64,000 nt of DNA from the NCBI RefSeq assembly GCF_943737005.1, contig NZ_CALSFU010000014.1, positions 1 to 64,000 of the forward strand, given 5' to 3'. This DNA is from Achromobacter sp. Marseille-Q4962 (lineage in GTDB: Bacteria > Pseudomonadota > Gammaproteobacteria > Burkholderiales > Burkholderiaceae_B). A model generated the notes under the pieces. The model did not search any database. It was given only the letters and a program-made list of their open reading frames with translations, and was not told where the DNA came from. Of this stretch, positions 1 to 9,536 are shown in pieces (within the stretch, counting starts at the first letter, position 1; each line of letters starts with the position of its first letter). Position numbers and translations under genes: made by a program.

Positions 1-401
<401 letters not shown>

Positions 402-415
402 GTTGCACCCCTGAG

Positions 416-453
416 CGAAGGCGGCTCTGTCCTCCCCGGCCGCCTTCGTTTTT
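416..453 (+). terminator. Terminator-like hairpin between tuf and rpsJ
   Basis: A perfect 10-bp stem (CGAAGGCGGC at 416-425 with GCCGCCTTCG at 439-448) with a 13-nt loop is followed by TTTTT. It has the form of an intrinsic terminator or attenuator and would make rpsJ transcription depend on read-through from tuf, since no separate rpsJ promoter is obvious. Confidence 0.7.
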
Positions 454-471
454 CGTTCTTTAGGAAACGCC

Positions 472-783
472 ATGAAAAACCAAAAGATCCGCATCCGTCT
501 GAAAGCCTTCGATTACAAGCTGATCGATCAGTCTGCTGCGGAAATCGTCGATACCGCCAAGCGTACCGGCGCCGTCGTCCGTGGTCCCGTGCCGCTGCCC
601 ACGCGCATCCGCCGCTACGACGTGCTGCGTTCGCCGCACGTCAACAAGACCTCGCGCGACCAGTTCGAGATCCGCACCCATCAGCGCCTGATGGACATCG
701 TGGATCCCACCGACAAGACCGTTGACGCCCTGATGCGTCTGGACCTGCCGGCTGGCGTCGACGTCGAAATCGCACTGCAGTAA
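472..783 (+). CDS. rpsJ: 30S ribosomal protein S10
   Basis: The 103-residue protein matches S10 throughout ([49 protein letters not shown]). S10 sits in the head of the 30S subunit and also binds NusB in antitermination complexes. TAGGA lies 6 bases before the ATG. The gene stands between tuf and rplC but is flanked by a hairpin plus T-run on each side, so it appears to be transcribed apart from the rest of the S10 operon. Confidence 0.98.
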   Translation: MKNQKIRIRLKAFDYKLIDQSAAEIVDTAKRTGAVVRGPVPLPTRIRRYDVLRSPHVNKTSRDQFEIRTHQRLMDIVDPTDKTVDALMRLDLPAGVDVEIALQ

Positions 784-824
784 GGCGTTCCTGGTCCCGC
801 GCCATCGGCGCGGTCCGGAAAGAA

Positions 825-860
825 ACGGCCGCATTCGCAAGAATGCGGCCGTTTTGTCTT
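825..860 (+). terminator. Intrinsic terminator after rpsJ
   Basis: A perfect 12-bp stem (ACGGCCGCATTC at 825-836, GAATGCGGCCGT at 841-852) with a GCAA tetraloop runs into a T-rich tail (TTTGTCTTTG). This is a strong rho-independent terminator closing the str-operon transcript 42 bases after the rpsJ stop. Confidence 0.88.
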
Positions 861-1013
861 TGTCTTGGCATCCCGCCCGGGTATTGCCTTCCGTCGGGCC
901 AGAGACGGCCCGCGCGGGAACGCGGCGTGCGGCGCCATTGCCGCTTCCGGCGCCTCGGCGTCCGCGTTGGCGCCGCGACAAGGGGCGTCGCGTACGCCCC
1001 ACAGGCTAAGTGC

Positions 1014-1043
1014 TTGTGCCGCCTGGAAAAAACGTGCTAATAT
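1014..1043 (+). promoter_or_regulatory. Predicted promoter of the S10 operon (rplC)
   Basis: TTGTGC (1014-1019) and TAATAT (1038-1043) are separated by 18 bases, matching the vegetative sigma factor pattern. Transcription would begin near 1050, giving a leader of about 190 bases before rplC. The promoter fits the need to restart transcription after the terminator at 825-860. Confidence 0.65.
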
Positions 1044-1048
1044 GCGAA

Positions 1049-1097
1049 GCTTGCCATTTTGTGGCAAGTCTGACTTTGGGCCTTGCCTTGCGTTTTT
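1049..1097 (+). promoter_or_regulatory. Candidate attenuator with alternative hairpins in the rplC leader
   Basis: CTTGCCA (1050-1056) can pair with TGGCAAG (1062-1068). The same GGCAAG (1063-1068) can instead pair with CTTGCC at 1082-1087, which is followed by TTGCGTTTTT ending at 1097. The two pairings exclude each other, and the second resembles a short terminator stem plus T-run. This layout is typical of transcription attenuation, and in enterobacteria L4 acts on the S10 leader. The link to L4 here is inference only. Confidence 0.4.
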
Positions 1098-1241
1098 GCC
1101 CGCCGGTTGCCAGGTTATTGACCCGGCGCTGCCACGGGTGGGGCGCTTTCGGGGCCCAGCGTTGAACATAGTCGTAGGGCGAAGGCCGTTACCCTTTGCC
1201 CGATTAGCCCCGACCAATCGCAGTCGGGAATGGAGAAAACG

Positions 1242-1931
1242 ATGTCGAATTCGACACCCACGCCCGCCGCTCACCGGCTGGGTCTGGTGGGTCGCAAGGT
1301 CGGCATGACCCGCATTTTCACCGAGGAAGGCGAATCCATCCCGGTGACCGTGCTGGACGTGTCGAACAACCGCGTGACCCAAGTTAAGTCGCTGGAAACC
1401 GACGGCTACGCCGCCATCCAGGTGGCTTACGGCACCCGCCGTGCCTCGCGTGTGGCCAAGTCGCAAACCGGCCACTACGCCAAAGCTGGCGTTGAAGCCG
1501 GCAGCATCCTCAAAGAGTTCCGCCTCGACCCCGCCCGTGCCGCCGAATTTTCGGCTGGCGCCGTCATCGCCGTGGAATCCGTGTTCGAAGCCGGCCAACA
1601 GGTCGACGTGACGGGCACCACCATCGGTAAGGGTTTCGCCGGCACGATCAAGCGCCACAACTTCGGCTCGCAACGCGCCTCGCACGGTAACTCCCGTTCG
1701 CACCGCGTCCCGGGCTCGATCGGTCAGGCGCAGGATCCGGGCCGCATCTTCCCGGGCAAGCGCATGGCTGGCCACCTGGGTGACGTCACCCGCACCGTTC
1801 AAAACCTGGACATCGTTCGCGTCGACGCCGAGCGCGGCCTGCTGCTGGTCAAGGGCGCTGTCCCCGGCCACGCCGGCTCCGACATCGTCGTGCGTCCGGC
1901 CATCAAGGCCCCGGCCAAGAAGGGAGCGTAA
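1242..1931 (+). CDS. rplC: 50S ribosomal protein L3
   Basis: This 229-residue protein begins [26 protein letters not shown]. It shows the L3 hallmark [17 protein letters not shown] and the region around [20 protein letters not shown], which carries the glutamine that PrmB methylates in other bacteria. L3 is an early assembly protein near the peptidyl transferase centre. The start at 1242 is preferred over the in-frame ATG at 1230 because GGAG lies 6 bases before it. It is the first gene of the S10 operon proper. Confidence 0.97.
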   Translation: MSNSTPTPAAHRLGLVGRKVGMTRIFTEEGESIPVTVLDVSNNRVTQVKSLETDGYAAIQVAYGTRRASRVAKSQTGHYAKAGVEAGSILKEFRLDPARAAEFSAGAVIAVESVFEAGQQVDVTGTTIGKGFAGTIKRHNFGSQRASHGNSRSHRVPGSIGQAQDPGRIFPGKRMAGHLGDVTRTVQNLDIVRVDAERGLLLVKGAVPGHAGSDIVVRPAIKAPAKKGA

Positions 1932-1935
1932 GTAA

Positions 1936-2553
1936 ATGGATCTCAAGCTCCTGAACGACCAAGGTCAGGCCGCTACGTTCAGCGCGCCCGACACCATCTT
2001 CGGCCGCGACTTCAACGAAGCGCTGATTCACCAGATCGTGGTGGCCTTCCAGGCCAATGCCCGCTCCGGCAACCGTGCCCAGAAGGACCGTTCCGAAGTC
2101 AAGCACACCACCAAGAAGCCCTGGCGCCAGAAGGGTACCGGCCGCGCTCGCGCCGGTATGACCTCGTCGCCGCTGTGGCGTGGGGGTGGCCGGATTTTCC
2201 CGAACTCGCCCGAAGAGAACTTCAGCCAGAAGGTCAACAAGAAGATGTACCGCGCCGGGATCCGCTCGATCCTGTCGCAGCTGGCCCGCGAAGACCGCAT
2301 CGCCGTGGTCGAGTCGTTTGATCTCGAATCGCCCAAGACCAAGCTGGCTGCCGCCAAGCTGAAGAGCCTGGGCCTGGATTCGGTCCTGATCATCACCGAC
2401 AACGTCGATGAAAATGTTTACCTCGCCACCCGCAACCTGCCGCACGTTGCCGTGGTCGAGCCCCGTTATGCCGATCCGTTGTCGCTGGTCCACTACAAGA
2501 AAGTGCTGATCACCAAGCCGGCCATCGCTCAACTCGAGGAGATGCTGGGATGA
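1936..2553 (+). CDS. rplD: 50S ribosomal protein L4
   Basis: The 205-residue protein has the L4 signature [26 protein letters not shown] in its internal loop, which lines the exit tunnel, and ends with the usual [24 protein letters not shown]. In Escherichia coli L4 represses its own operon through the leader RNA. The gene starts 4 bases after rplC and overlaps rplW by 4 bases (ATGA), so translation is probably coupled. Confidence 0.97.
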   Translation: MDLKLLNDQGQAATFSAPDTIFGRDFNEALIHQIVVAFQANARSGNRAQKDRSEVKHTTKKPWRQKGTGRARAGMTSSPLWRGGGRIFPNSPEENFSQKVNKKMYRAGIRSILSQLAREDRIAVVESFDLESPKTKLAAAKLKSLGLDSVLIITDNVDENVYLATRNLPHVAVVEPRYADPLSLVHYKKVLITKPAIAQLEEMLG

Positions 2554-2846
2554 ACGCTGAACGCTTGATGCAAGTCATTCTGGCCCCGATCGTGACCGAA
2601 AAGGCCACCTTCGTCGCCGAGAAGAATCAGCAAATCGCTTTCCGTGTCGTGGCTGACGCTACCAAGCCGGAAATCAAGGCTGCCGTCGAACTGCTCTTCA
2701 AGGTGCAGGTCGAGTCCGTGCAGGTCCTCAACCGTAAGGGCAAAGTCAAGCGCTTTGGCCGTTTCGTCGGCCGCCGCCGCAATGAGCGCAAGGCCTACGT
2801 TTCGCTCAAGGATGGCCAGGAAATCGACTTTGCGGAGGTGAAGTAA
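2550..2846 (+). CDS. rplW: 50S ribosomal protein L23
   Basis: The 98-residue protein carries PIVTEKAT near the N-terminus and [20 protein letters not shown] in the middle, as in bacterial L23. L23 borders the exit of the peptide tunnel and is a docking site for trigger factor and SRP. Its ATG overlaps the rplD stop, and its TAA is immediately followed by the rplB start. Confidence 0.97.
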   Translation: MNAERLMQVILAPIVTEKATFVAEKNQQIAFRVVADATKPEIKAAVELLFKVQVESVQVLNRKGKVKRFGRFVGRRRNERKAYVSLKDGQEIDFAEVK

Positions 2847-3674
2847 ATGGCCCTCGTGAAAGTTAAGCCGACTTCGGCTGGCCGTCGTGGCATGGTGAAG
2901 GTGGTTAGCGCCAACCTGCACAAGGGCGCGCCCTACGCGCCGCTGCTCGAGAAGAAGACCCGTGGTTCGGGCCGCAACAACAACGGCCACATCACCGTGC
3001 GCCATCGTGGCGGCGGCCACAAGCAGCACTACCGCGTCGTCGACTTCCGTCGCGACAAGGACGGCATTCCCGCCAAGGTCGAGCGCCTGGAGTACGACCC
3101 CAACCGTACCGCGCACATCGCCCTGTTGTGCTACGCCGACGGCGAGCGTCGCTACATCATCGCTCCGCGCGGCCTGGAAGTGGGCGCCACGCTGGTCTCG
3201 GGCATCGAAGCCCCGATCCGCGCCGGCAACACGCTGCCGATTCGCAACATCCCGGTGGGCACGACGATCCACTGCGTGGAAATGATCCCCGGCAAGGGCG
3301 CCCAGATGGCCCGCTCGGCCGGCGCTTCGGCCGTGCTGCTGGCCCGCGAAGGCACGTACGCCCAGGTCCGCCTGCGCTCCGGCGAAGTCCGCCGCGTGCA
3401 CATCGAATGCCGCGCCACCATCGGTGAAGTCGGTAACGAAGAACACAGCCTGCGCCAGATCGGCAAGGCCGGCGCCATGCGTTGGCGCGGTGTGCGTCCG
3501 ACCGTTCGTGGCGTTGCCATGAACCCGGTCGACCACCCGCACGGCGGCGGCGAAGGCCGCACCGGCGAAGCTCGCGAGCCGGTGAGCCCGTGGGGCACTC
3601 CGACGAAGGGTTACAAGACCCGTCGCAACAAGCGGACGAGCAACATGATCGTCCAACGGCGCAAGCGCAAGTAA
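2847..3674 (+). CDS. rplB: 50S ribosomal protein L2
   Basis: The 275-residue protein shows typical L2 motifs: [22 protein letters not shown] near the N-terminus, GMRWRG-like [29 protein letters not shown], and the basic end [12 protein letters not shown]. The conserved His of the HPHGGG loop is present. L2 binds 23S rRNA domain IV and is needed for subunit association. There is no gap between the rplW stop and its ATG. Confidence 0.98.
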   Translation: MALVKVKPTSAGRRGMVKVVSANLHKGAPYAPLLEKKTRGSGRNNNGHITVRHRGGGHKQHYRVVDFRRDKDGIPAKVERLEYDPNRTAHIALLCYADGERRYIIAPRGLEVGATLVSGIEAPIRAGNTLPIRNIPVGTTIHCVEMIPGKGAQMARSAGASAVLLAREGTYAQVRLRSGEVRRVHIECRATIGEVGNEEHSLRQIGKAGAMRWRGVRPTVRGVAMNPVDHPHGGGEGRTGEAREPVSPWGTPTKGYKTRRNKRTSNMIVQRRKRK

Positions 3675-3686
3675 GAGGCGAACACT

Positions 3687-3962
3687 ATGTCACGTTCGAT
3701 CAAGAAAGGCCCGTTTGTCGACGCTCACCTCATCAAGAAGGTGGACGCGGCCGTCGCGGGCAAAGACAAGAAGCCGATCAAGACCTGGTCGCGCCGTTCC
3801 ACGATCCTGCCCGAGTTCATCGGCCTGACGATCGCTGTGCACAACGGCAAGCAGCATGTTCCCGTCTACATCAACGAGAACATGGTCGGTCACAAGCTGG
3901 GCGAGTTCGCGCTGACCCGTACGTTCAAGGGTCACGCCGCGGACAAGAAGGCCAAGAGGTAA
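3687..3962 (+). CDS. rpsS: 30S ribosomal protein S19
   Basis: The 91-residue protein starts [15 protein letters not shown] and contains [23 protein letters not shown] and [16 protein letters not shown], all diagnostic of S19. It lies in the 30S head with S13 and contacts the A-site tRNA. AGAGG sits upstream of the ATG. It is tightly packed, 3 bases before rplV. Confidence 0.98.
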   Translation: MSRSIKKGPFVDAHLIKKVDAAVAGKDKKPIKTWSRRSTILPEFIGLTIAVHNGKQHVPVYINENMVGHKLGEFALTRTFKGHAADKKAKR

Positions 3963-3965
3963 GCG

Positions 3966-4295
3966 ATGGAAACTACTGCCATTATCCGTGGAGTTCACAT
4001 CTCCGCTCAGAAGACCCGTCTGGTCGCGGACCTGATCCGCGGCAAGTCGGTCGCTCAGGCGCTGAACATCCTCACCTTCTCGCCCAAGAAGGCCGCCGGC
4101 ATCCTGAAGAAGGCGGTCGAGTCCGCCATCGCCAACGCCGAGCACAACGACGGCGCCGATATCGACGAGCTGAAGATCACCACGATCTACGTGGACAAGG
4201 CCCAGTCGATGAAGCGCTTCTCGGCTCGCGCCAAGGGTCGCGGCAACCGTATCGAGAAGCAGACCTGCCACATCACGGTCAAGGTCGGAGCCTAA
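3966..4295 (+). CDS. rplV: 50S ribosomal protein L22
   Basis: The 109-residue protein has [24 protein letters not shown] near the N-terminus and the beta-hairpin region [23 protein letters not shown]. That hairpin lines the exit tunnel at the macrolide-sensitive constriction. It lies between rpsS and rpsC, with gaps of 3 and 9 bases. Confidence 0.97.
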   Translation: METTAIIRGVHISAQKTRLVADLIRGKSVAQALNILTFSPKKAAGILKKAVESAIANAEHNDGADIDELKITTIYVDKAQSMKRFSARAKGRGNRIEKQTCHITVKVGA

Positions 4296-4304
4296 GGAGT
4301 CACG

Positions 4305-5096
4305 ATGGGTCAGAAAATTCACCCCACTGGGTTCCGTCTCGCGGTCACCCGTAACTGGTCCTCGCGTTGGTTCGCCGACGACAAGGCCTTCGGTCCCATG
4401 CTGGCCGAAGACATTCGCGTGCGCGAGTACCTGAAGAAGAAGCTCAAGAGCGCCTCCGTTGGCCGCGTGGTCATCGAGCGTCCCGCCAAGAATGCGCGCA
4501 TCACCGTCTACTCGGCTCGTCCGGGCGTGGTGATCGGCAAGCGCGGCGAAGACATCGAGAGCCTGAAGGCCGATCTGCAGCGTCTGATGGGCGTGCCCGT
4601 GCACGTCAACATCGAGGAAATCCGCAAGCCGGAAACCGACGCCCAGCTGATCGCCGACTCGATCGCCCAGCAGCTCGAAAAGCGCATCATGTTCCGCCGC
4701 GCCATGAAGCGCGCCATGCAGAACGCCATGCGCCTGGGCGCCCAGGGCATCAAGATCATGAGCTCGGGCCGCCTGAACGGTATCGAAATCGCTCGCACCG
4801 AGTGGTATCGCGAAGGCCGTGTGCCCCTGCACACCCTGAAGGCCAACATCGACTACGGCACCTCCGAAGCCCACACCACCTACGGTGTGATCGGCATCAA
4901 GGTGTGGGTCTACAAGGGCGACATGCTGGCCAACGGCGAACTGCCGCCGGAAACCGCCGCCCCGCGCGAAGAAGAACGTCGTCCGCGCCGCGCTCCGCGT
5001 GGCGATCGTCCGGACGGTGCTCGCACCGGTCGTCCGGGTGGTCGTGGCCGTGGTCCCCGCAAGGCGGACGCGGCCCCGGCGCCTGAAGGAGAATAA
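4305..5096 (+). CDS. rpsC: 30S ribosomal protein S3 with extended basic tail
   Basis: The 263-residue protein begins [14 protein letters not shown]. It has the KH-domain core [19 protein letters not shown] (about residues 66-85) and the C-terminal block [32 protein letters not shown]. After about residue 210 there is a low-complexity tail rich in Arg, Pro, Gly and Ala, about 30 residues beyond the E. coli protein. Similar tails occur in related betaproteobacteria. S3 forms part of the mRNA entry channel and its helicase. Confidence 0.97.
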   Translation: MGQKIHPTGFRLAVTRNWSSRWFADDKAFGPMLAEDIRVREYLKKKLKSASVGRVVIERPAKNARITVYSARPGVVIGKRGEDIESLKADLQRLMGVPVHVNIEEIRKPETDAQLIADSIAQQLEKRIMFRRAMKRAMQNAMRLGAQGIKIMSSGRLNGIEIARTEWYREGRVPLHTLKANIDYGTSEAHTTYGVIGIKVWVYKGDMLANGELPPETAAPREEERRPRRAPRGDRPDGARTGRPGGRGRGPRKADAAPAPEGE

Positions 5097-5098
5097 CC

Positions 5099-5515
5099 AT
5101 GCTGCAACCCTCTCGCAGAAAGTATCGCAAAGAGCAAAAGGGCCGCAACACTGGCCTGGCGACCCGCGGCACCCACGTGTCGTTCGGCGAGTTCGGCCTG
5201 AAGGCCACTGGCCGCGGCCGCCTGACGGCTCGCCAGATCGAAGCCGCCCGTCGCGCCATCAACCGTCACATCAAGCGTGGCGGCCGCATCTGGATCCGTG
5301 TGTTCCCGGACAAGCCGATTTCGCAGAAGCCTGCCGAAGTCCGTATGGGTAACGGCAAGGGCAACCCGGAATACTGGGTCGCCGAGATCCAGCCCGGCAA
5401 GGTGCTGTACGAAATGGAAGGCGTCAACGAGGAGCTGGCGCGCGAGGCGTTCCGCCTGGCTGCCGCCAAGCTGCCGATTTCGACCACGTTCGTCGCGCGT
5501 CACATTGGTGCTTAA
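5099..5515 (+). CDS. rplP: 50S ribosomal protein L16
   Basis: The 138-residue protein opens [20 protein letters not shown] and contains [23 protein letters not shown] and [26 protein letters not shown], characteristic of L16. The latter carries the Arg that is hydroxylated by the oxygenase RoxA/YcfD in E. coli. It lies 2 bases after rpsC. Confidence 0.97.
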   Translation: MLQPSRRKYRKEQKGRNTGLATRGTHVSFGEFGLKATGRGRLTARQIEAARRAINRHIKRGGRIWIRVFPDKPISQKPAEVRMGNGKGNPEYWVAEIQPGKVLYEMEGVNEELAREAFRLAAAKLPISTTFVARHIGA

Positions 5516-5526
5516 GGAGTACTGAG

Positions 5527-5718
5527 ATGAAAGCTAGCGAACTCCGTTCGAAAGACGCCGCTGAGCTCGGCAAAGAGCTCGAGAGCCTGCTGAAGGCGCA
5601 ATTCGGTCTGCGTATGCAGAAGGCCACGCAGCAGCTTGCCAACACCGCCCAGCTTCGTAACGTGCGCCGCGACATCGCGCGCGTGCGTACCTTGCTGACC
5701 GAGAAGGCAGGGAAATAA
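5527..5718 (+). CDS. rpmC: 50S ribosomal protein L29
   Basis: The 63-residue, two-helix protein has [22 protein letters not shown] and the C-terminal [16 protein letters not shown], matching L29. It neighbours L23 at the tunnel exit. AAGGAG overlaps the rplP stop upstream. Confidence 0.96.
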   Translation: MKASELRSKDAAELGKELESLLKAQFGLRMQKATQQLANTAQLRNVRRDIARVRTLLTEKAGK

Positions 5719-5720
5719 AG

Positions 5721-6002
5721 ATGAGCGAAACTCAAAACACCCAAGTGGCCAAGCGCCAGCGCACGCTGGTCGGCAAGGTCGTGAGCAACAAGATGGACAA
5801 GACGGTGGTCGTTCTGGTCGAACGCCGCGTCAAGCACCCCATCTTCGGCAAGATCATCATGCGTTCCGCGAAGTACAAGGCGCACGATGAATCGAACCAG
5901 TACAACGAAGGCGATACGGTTGAAATCGCCGAAGGCCGCCCCATTTCGCGCTCGAAGTCGTGGCGCGTGGTGCGCCTGGTTGAAGCCGCTCGCGTCATCT
6001 AA
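5721..6002 (+). CDS. rpsQ: 30S ribosomal protein S17
   Basis: The 93-residue OB-fold protein contains [27 protein letters not shown] and the S17 signature [18 protein letters not shown]. It binds helix 11 of 16S rRNA. In most bacteria rplN follows directly, but here a terminator follows and rplN lies more than 10 kb downstream, so rpsQ is the last gene of this transcript. Confidence 0.97.
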   Translation: MSETQNTQVAKRQRTLVGKVVSNKMDKTVVVLVERRVKHPIFGKIIMRSAKYKAHDESNQYNEGDTVEIAEGRPISRSKSWRVVRLVEAARVI

Positions 6003-6051
6003 GCCAGCAGCACCCCGGAACGGCCGCCGTCCAGGCAAGCCGTTCTGATAT

Positions 6052-6088
6052 AAAACGGCAAGGGTTCGATCCCTTGCCGTTTTTTTTT
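6052..6088 (+). terminator. Strong terminator ending the S10 operon after rpsQ
   Basis: AACGGCAAGGG (6054-6064) pairs perfectly with CCCTTGCCGTT (6071-6081) around a 6-nt loop, and the second arm runs into an uninterrupted row of T to 6088. This is a textbook intrinsic terminator. It shows that the S10 half of the cluster no longer reads through to rplN. Confidence 0.92.
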
Positions 6089-6134
6089 GCGCTCTTCCGC
6101 CGGATGAGCGCGTTACCCCGGGCCCGGAGGCCGG

Positions 6135-6659
6135 ATGCGAGGTTCATGCAAGCGGGCGCAGGCCCGTCGGTTCGTGCTCTGCCTGCTGGCGGCGGCGGTG
6201 CTGCCGGCCTGGGGGCGGCAGAGCGGGGGCGGCCCGCCGCAAGCGGACGGGGCGACCGCCGCGGCCGAAGCGACGGCGGGCCGGAACGCCTTGACGGCGG
6301 GGCCGGAGCCGCGCGTGCGCCTGCCCCAGGGGTCGCGCGACCATGCCGCGATTTTCGGCACCGACGACGAGGACGAACTCGCCCTGATGGAACAGGAGCG
6401 CGCGCTCGAGGCGCAGCGCAATCAGCTCGGGCTGCTGGAGCGCATCCTGGACAGCCGGCCGGCCCGTGCCGATCCGCAACCGCCGGCCATGATTCCGCTC
6501 GATGCAGGCGTTGCCGGCATGCCGCGCCTGACGCCGGCGCAGGCTGGCTCGAAGCTGGACGACGGCGGGAGCGGAATCCGGCGCAGCATGGACGAGATGC
6601 AGCGCCGGGTGGACGGCCTGCGGCGCGAGGCCGACGCGTTGCGCCAGCGCGCCCGCTAG
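6135..6659 (+). CDS. Putative secreted protein with coiled-coil segments
   Basis: I do not recognise this 174-residue protein. GGAGG lies 4 bases before the ATG. The N-terminus (basic RGSCKRAQARRF, then a hydrophobic stretch VLCLLAAAVLPAW at about residues 13-26) looks like a signal peptide. Two charged heptad-like stretches, around residues 76-100 (DEDELALMEQERALEAQ) and at the C-terminus (MDEMQRRVDGLRREADALRQRAR), suggest coiled coils. The middle is rich in Pro, Ala and Gly. It is the first gene of the block inserted between rpsQ and rplN and converges with livM. Strong GC3 bias supports coding. Confidence 0.65.
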   Translation: MRGSCKRAQARRFVLCLLAAAVLPAWGRQSGGGPPQADGATAAAEATAGRNALTAGPEPRVRLPQGSRDHAAIFGTDDEDELALMEQERALEAQRNQLGLLERILDSRPARADPQPPAMIPLDAGVAGMPRLTPAQAGSKLDDGGSGIRRSMDEMQRRVDGLRREADALRQRAR

Positions 6660-6675
6660 CCCCGCGCCGGCCGCA

Positions 6676-7770
6676 TCAGCGGCGCGCGGCGGCACTTGCG
6701 GGCCGGCGCTTCTGCGCCAGTTCGCGCAGCCGCCCGGCGATTCCGGTCGGGAAGTAGTACACGGACACCACGAACAGAATGCCCAGCCACAGCAGCCAGC
6801 GGTCCGGCTCGAACAGCAGCGCCAGGGGTGGGATGCCCGAAGCCCGTTCGTGGATGTGGTGCAGGCCGTCCTGCAGATAGCTCTGTGCGAAGACGAAGAG
6901 GCTCGCGCCCACCACAGCGCCGTACATGGTGCCCATGCCGCCGATCACCAGCATCAGCAGGATATTGAGCATGATCTCGAACGACAGCGAGGTGTCGGGA
7001 CCGTTGTAGCGCAGCCAGAGCGCGTACATCGCGCCGGCCAGCGTGGCGAAGGCGGCCGCCAGGAGATTGGACAGGCTGCGGTAAAGCACCGTGCGGTAGC
7101 CGATGGCTTCGGCGCGGAAAGGATTCTCGCGGATCGCCTGCAGCACGCGGCCGAAGGGCGAATTCACGATGCGCAGCAGCAGCAGGAAGAGCGCCAGGCA
7201 GGCCGCGGCTATCAGGTAGTACGTAATGATGCGGCCGTCGACCGTGACGCCGAAGACCGGCTCGGCGAATGGCCGGAAGGCTGGCCGCAGCATCTGCGGC
7301 ACCTTGAAGTTCAGCCCGTCCTCGCCGCCCGTCAGGTTGGACAACTGCGATACCAGGGTCTGGAACGCGGCCGCGACGGCGAGCGTGATCATGGCGTAGA
7401 AAATGGCGCGCACGCGCAGGCTGGCCAGTCCGATCAGCAGGGCGAAGGCCAGCGATACCGCCAGGCCGGCCGCCGTGCCCGCGAGCACGGCCGTCCAGCC
7501 CGGCTCCAGGCGCACGCTGGCGATGGCCACGCCATAGGCGCCGATGCCGAAGAACATCGTATGCGCGAAACTGACGATGCCCGTATAGCCGAGCAGCAGG
7601 TCGTAGCTGGCCACGAGGATCACGAACACCAGGATCTTCGCCGCCACGGCCAGCGACTTGGGGCCCGGAAACAGAAACGGCGCGGCGGCCAGCCCGGCCA
7701 CGATCGCGATGAGCAGAAGCGCCAGCACGGCGCTGCGGGGGGGATCGCCGGATAGCGGGCGGATAGACAT
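6676..7770 (-). CDS. livM: Branched-chain amino acid-type ABC transporter permease (LivM family)
   Basis: The 364-residue inner-membrane protein has about nine hydrophobic segments and the LivM-type conserved block SYDLLLGYTGIVSFAHTMFFGIGAYGVA (about residues 54-81) followed by the cytoplasmic loop LQAIRENPFRAEAIGY that contacts the ATPases. It pairs with LivH to form the membrane channel. It is the last gene of a minus-strand operon: hydrolase, binding protein, livG, livF, livH, livM. The substrate cannot be read from the sequence; relatives carry amino acids, amides, urea or aromatic acids. Confidence 0.9.
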   Translation of the reverse strand: MSIRPLSGDPPRSAVLALLLIAIVAGLAAAPFLFPGPKSLAVAAKILVFVILVASYDLLLGYTGIVSFAHTMFFGIGAYGVAIASVRLEPGWTAVLAGTAAGLAVSLAFALLIGLASLRVRAIFYAMITLAVAAAFQTLVSQLSNLTGGEDGLNFKVPQMLRPAFRPFAEPVFGVTVDGRIITYYLIAAACLALFLLLLRIVNSPFGRVLQAIRENPFRAEAIGYRTVLYRSLSNLLAAAFATLAGAMYALWLRYNGPDTSLSFEIMLNILLMLVIGGMGTMYGAVVGASLFVFAQSYLQDGLHHIHERASGIPPLALLFEPDRWLLWLGILFVVSVYYFPTGIAGRLRELAQKRRPASAAARR

Positions 7771-7779
7771 GTCGGCGCC

Positions 7780-8790
7780 CTAGCGGTTCGTGACCGGGTA
7801 CACGCCCTGCGGACGCCACAACAAGATGGCGACCATCAGTGCGATATTGGAGAACAGGGCGGCCTTGGGCAGCAGGAAGCCGGTGTAGTTGGCCATCAGC
7901 CCCACCAGCAGCGCGCCGATCAGGCACCCCACGGTCGAGCCCAGGCCGCCGATCATGATGACGATGAAAATCAGCACGTTCACCTGCGCGCCGAGCTGCG
8001 GGACGACCGATTGCTGGTACATGCCCCAGAGCACGCCGCCCAGCCCGGCCAGCATCGAGCCGGCGACGAATACGCCCACGAAAAGATGGTGGATGCGGTA
8101 GCCCAGGCTTTCCACCATTTCGCGGTCTTCCACGCCCGCCCGGATCAGCAGGCCCAGCTTGCTGCGGTTGAGCACCCACAGCATGCCGAACAGCACGAGC
8201 AGACCGACCCCCAGCGCGACGATGCGGAATTTTTCGATGGCGGCGTCGCCCACGAGGAATGCGCCGCGCATTGCTTCGGGCAGCGGCAGCGCAACGGTCT
8301 GCGGGCCCCAGAGCATCTTGATGATTTCCTCGCCGATGATCATGCCGCCCATGGTGATGAGGATCTGCTTCAGGTGCTGCCCGTACACCGGCCGCACGAT
8401 CACGCGTTCGAACGCCAGGCCGACGGCGCCCGCCACCAGCATGCCCACAATCATGGCCGGCAGCACCGCGCCCAGGTTCGCCCACAGGCTGCCGGACTGC
8501 GTCCAGTCGGCCATGGCGCCCAGTACCGTGGCCGCCATGTACGCGCCGATGGCGATGAACAGGCCGTGTCCGAAATTCAGCACGTCCATCAGGCCGAAAA
8601 CGAGCGTCATGCCCGAGGCCACGATGAAAATGATCATGCCCATGGCCAGCCCGGCCACGGTGAGCGTCGCCCAGGTGGACAGGGACCCCACCAGCGGCAG
8701 GGCGATGCCGGCCAGGGCCAGCACCAGCAGGACGGGGCGCAGGTCCGCGCGCGCCCGCGGCAGCGGGATGTCGAGTTCGAGCGTGCTCAT
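7780..8790 (-). CDS. livH: Branched-chain amino acid-type ABC transporter permease (LivH family)
   Basis: The 336-residue membrane protein carries the LivH motifs SGMTLVFGLMDVLNFGHGLFIAIGAYMAATV and the coupling loop AGVEDREMVESLGYRIHHLFVGVF. It is a few tens of residues longer than E. coli LivH at its N-terminus. Its ATG overlaps the livF stop by 4 bases, which points to coupled translation and a one-to-one partnership with the ATPases. Confidence 0.9.
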   Translation of the reverse strand: MSTLELDIPLPRARADLRPVLLVLALAGIALPLVGSLSTWATLTVAGLAMGMIIFIVASGMTLVFGLMDVLNFGHGLFIAIGAYMAATVLGAMADWTQSGSLWANLGAVLPAMIVGMLVAGAVGLAFERVIVRPVYGQHLKQILITMGGMIIGEEIIKMLWGPQTVALPLPEAMRGAFLVGDAAIEKFRIVALGVGLLVLFGMLWVLNRSKLGLLIRAGVEDREMVESLGYRIHHLFVGVFVAGSMLAGLGGVLWGMYQQSVVPQLGAQVNVLIFIVIMIGGLGSTVGCLIGALLVGLMANYTGFLLPKAALFSNIALMVAILLWRPQGVYPVTNR

Positions 8791-9536
8791 TGGTGGCTTC
8801 CCAGCGACAGGCCCAGCAGGCGTGTCTGCAGTTCGTCGTCGGCCGCCAGTTGCGCCATGCTGCCGGCATGGACGACGCGGCCGTTGTCCATCACGGCGAC
8901 ATGATCGCCCACGAGGCGGGCGAAGTTGAAGTTCTGCTCGACCAGCAGGATGGTGGTGGAGGCCTGCTTCAGTTCGATGAAGGCGTCGATCATGTTCTGT
9001 ACGATGGCCGGGGCGAGGCCCTTGCTGGGTTCATCCACCAGCAGCAACCGGCGCGGCTCGATGATGGCGCGCGCCACCGCCAGCATCTGCTTCTGCCCGC
9101 CGGACAGCTTGCCGGCGGGATGCAGCCAGAACTTCTTCAGCGCGGGGAAGAAGCCGAAAATCCACTCCAGCCGGGCCGTGTCCAGCTGGCTGGCGTTCCT
9201 GGCCCGGCGCGCCGCGAGCACCATGTTCTCCTTGACGGAGAGGTCGGCGAAGATGCCCATGTTCTCCGGCACGTAGGCCAGGCCCATGCGCGCCATGTCG
9301 GGCGGCGAGGCGCGCGTGCCCGGGCCGCCCACCGGCGCTCCGTCGAAGCTCACCCGGCCTTGCGACGCGCGCCACAGCCCCATGATCGTGCGCAGCGTGG
9401 TGGTCTTGCCGGCGCCGTTGCGTCCCAGCAGCATGGTCACGGCCGCCGGCGGCACGGCGAGGTCCACGCCCTGCAGGATGTGGTAGGCGCCGATGTGCGT
9501 ATGCACGTCCCGCAGTTCGAGCAGAGGGCGCGTCAT
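8787..9536 (-). CDS. livF: ABC transporter ATP-binding protein (LivF family)
   Basis: The 249-residue ATPase has Walker A GRNGAGKTT (about residues 38-46), the signature LSGGQKQMLAVARA, Walker B LLLVDEPSKGLAP and a switch His in LLVEQNFNFA. The order and length match LivF. The start at 9536 follows the 4-base overlap with livG. It powers import together with LivG. Confidence 0.93.
   Translation of the reverse strand: MTRPLLELRDVHTHIGAYHILQGVDLAVPPAAVTMLLGRNGAGKTTTLRTIMGLWRASQGRVSFDGAPVGGPGTRASPPDMARMGLAYVPENMGIFADLSVKENMVLAARRARNASQLDTARLEWIFGFFPALKKFWLHPAGKLSGGQKQMLAVARAIIEPRRLLLVDEPSKGLAPAIVQNMIDAFIELKQASTTILLVEQNFNFARLVGDHVAVMDNGRVVHAGSMAQLAADDELQTRLLGLSLGSHQ

Larger units (their letters stand above)
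861..1241 (+). other. Long non-coding leader region before rplC
   Basis: The 458-base gap between rpsJ and rplC holds no convincing gene. After the rpsJ terminator it contains a GC-rich spacer, a sigma70-like promoter near 1014-1043 and about 190 bases of probable 5' leader with several hairpins. The SD is GGAG at 1232-1235, 6 bases before the rplC ATG. Overlapping reading frames here are short and match no ribosomal or other family I recognise. Confidence 0.7.

Noticed and set aside
6003-6134. Transposon ends or tRNA remnants at the left edge of the island
   Set aside because: Only the rpsQ terminator and a short GC-rich spacer are present; no inverted or direct repeats shared with the right edge near 16000 were noticed.
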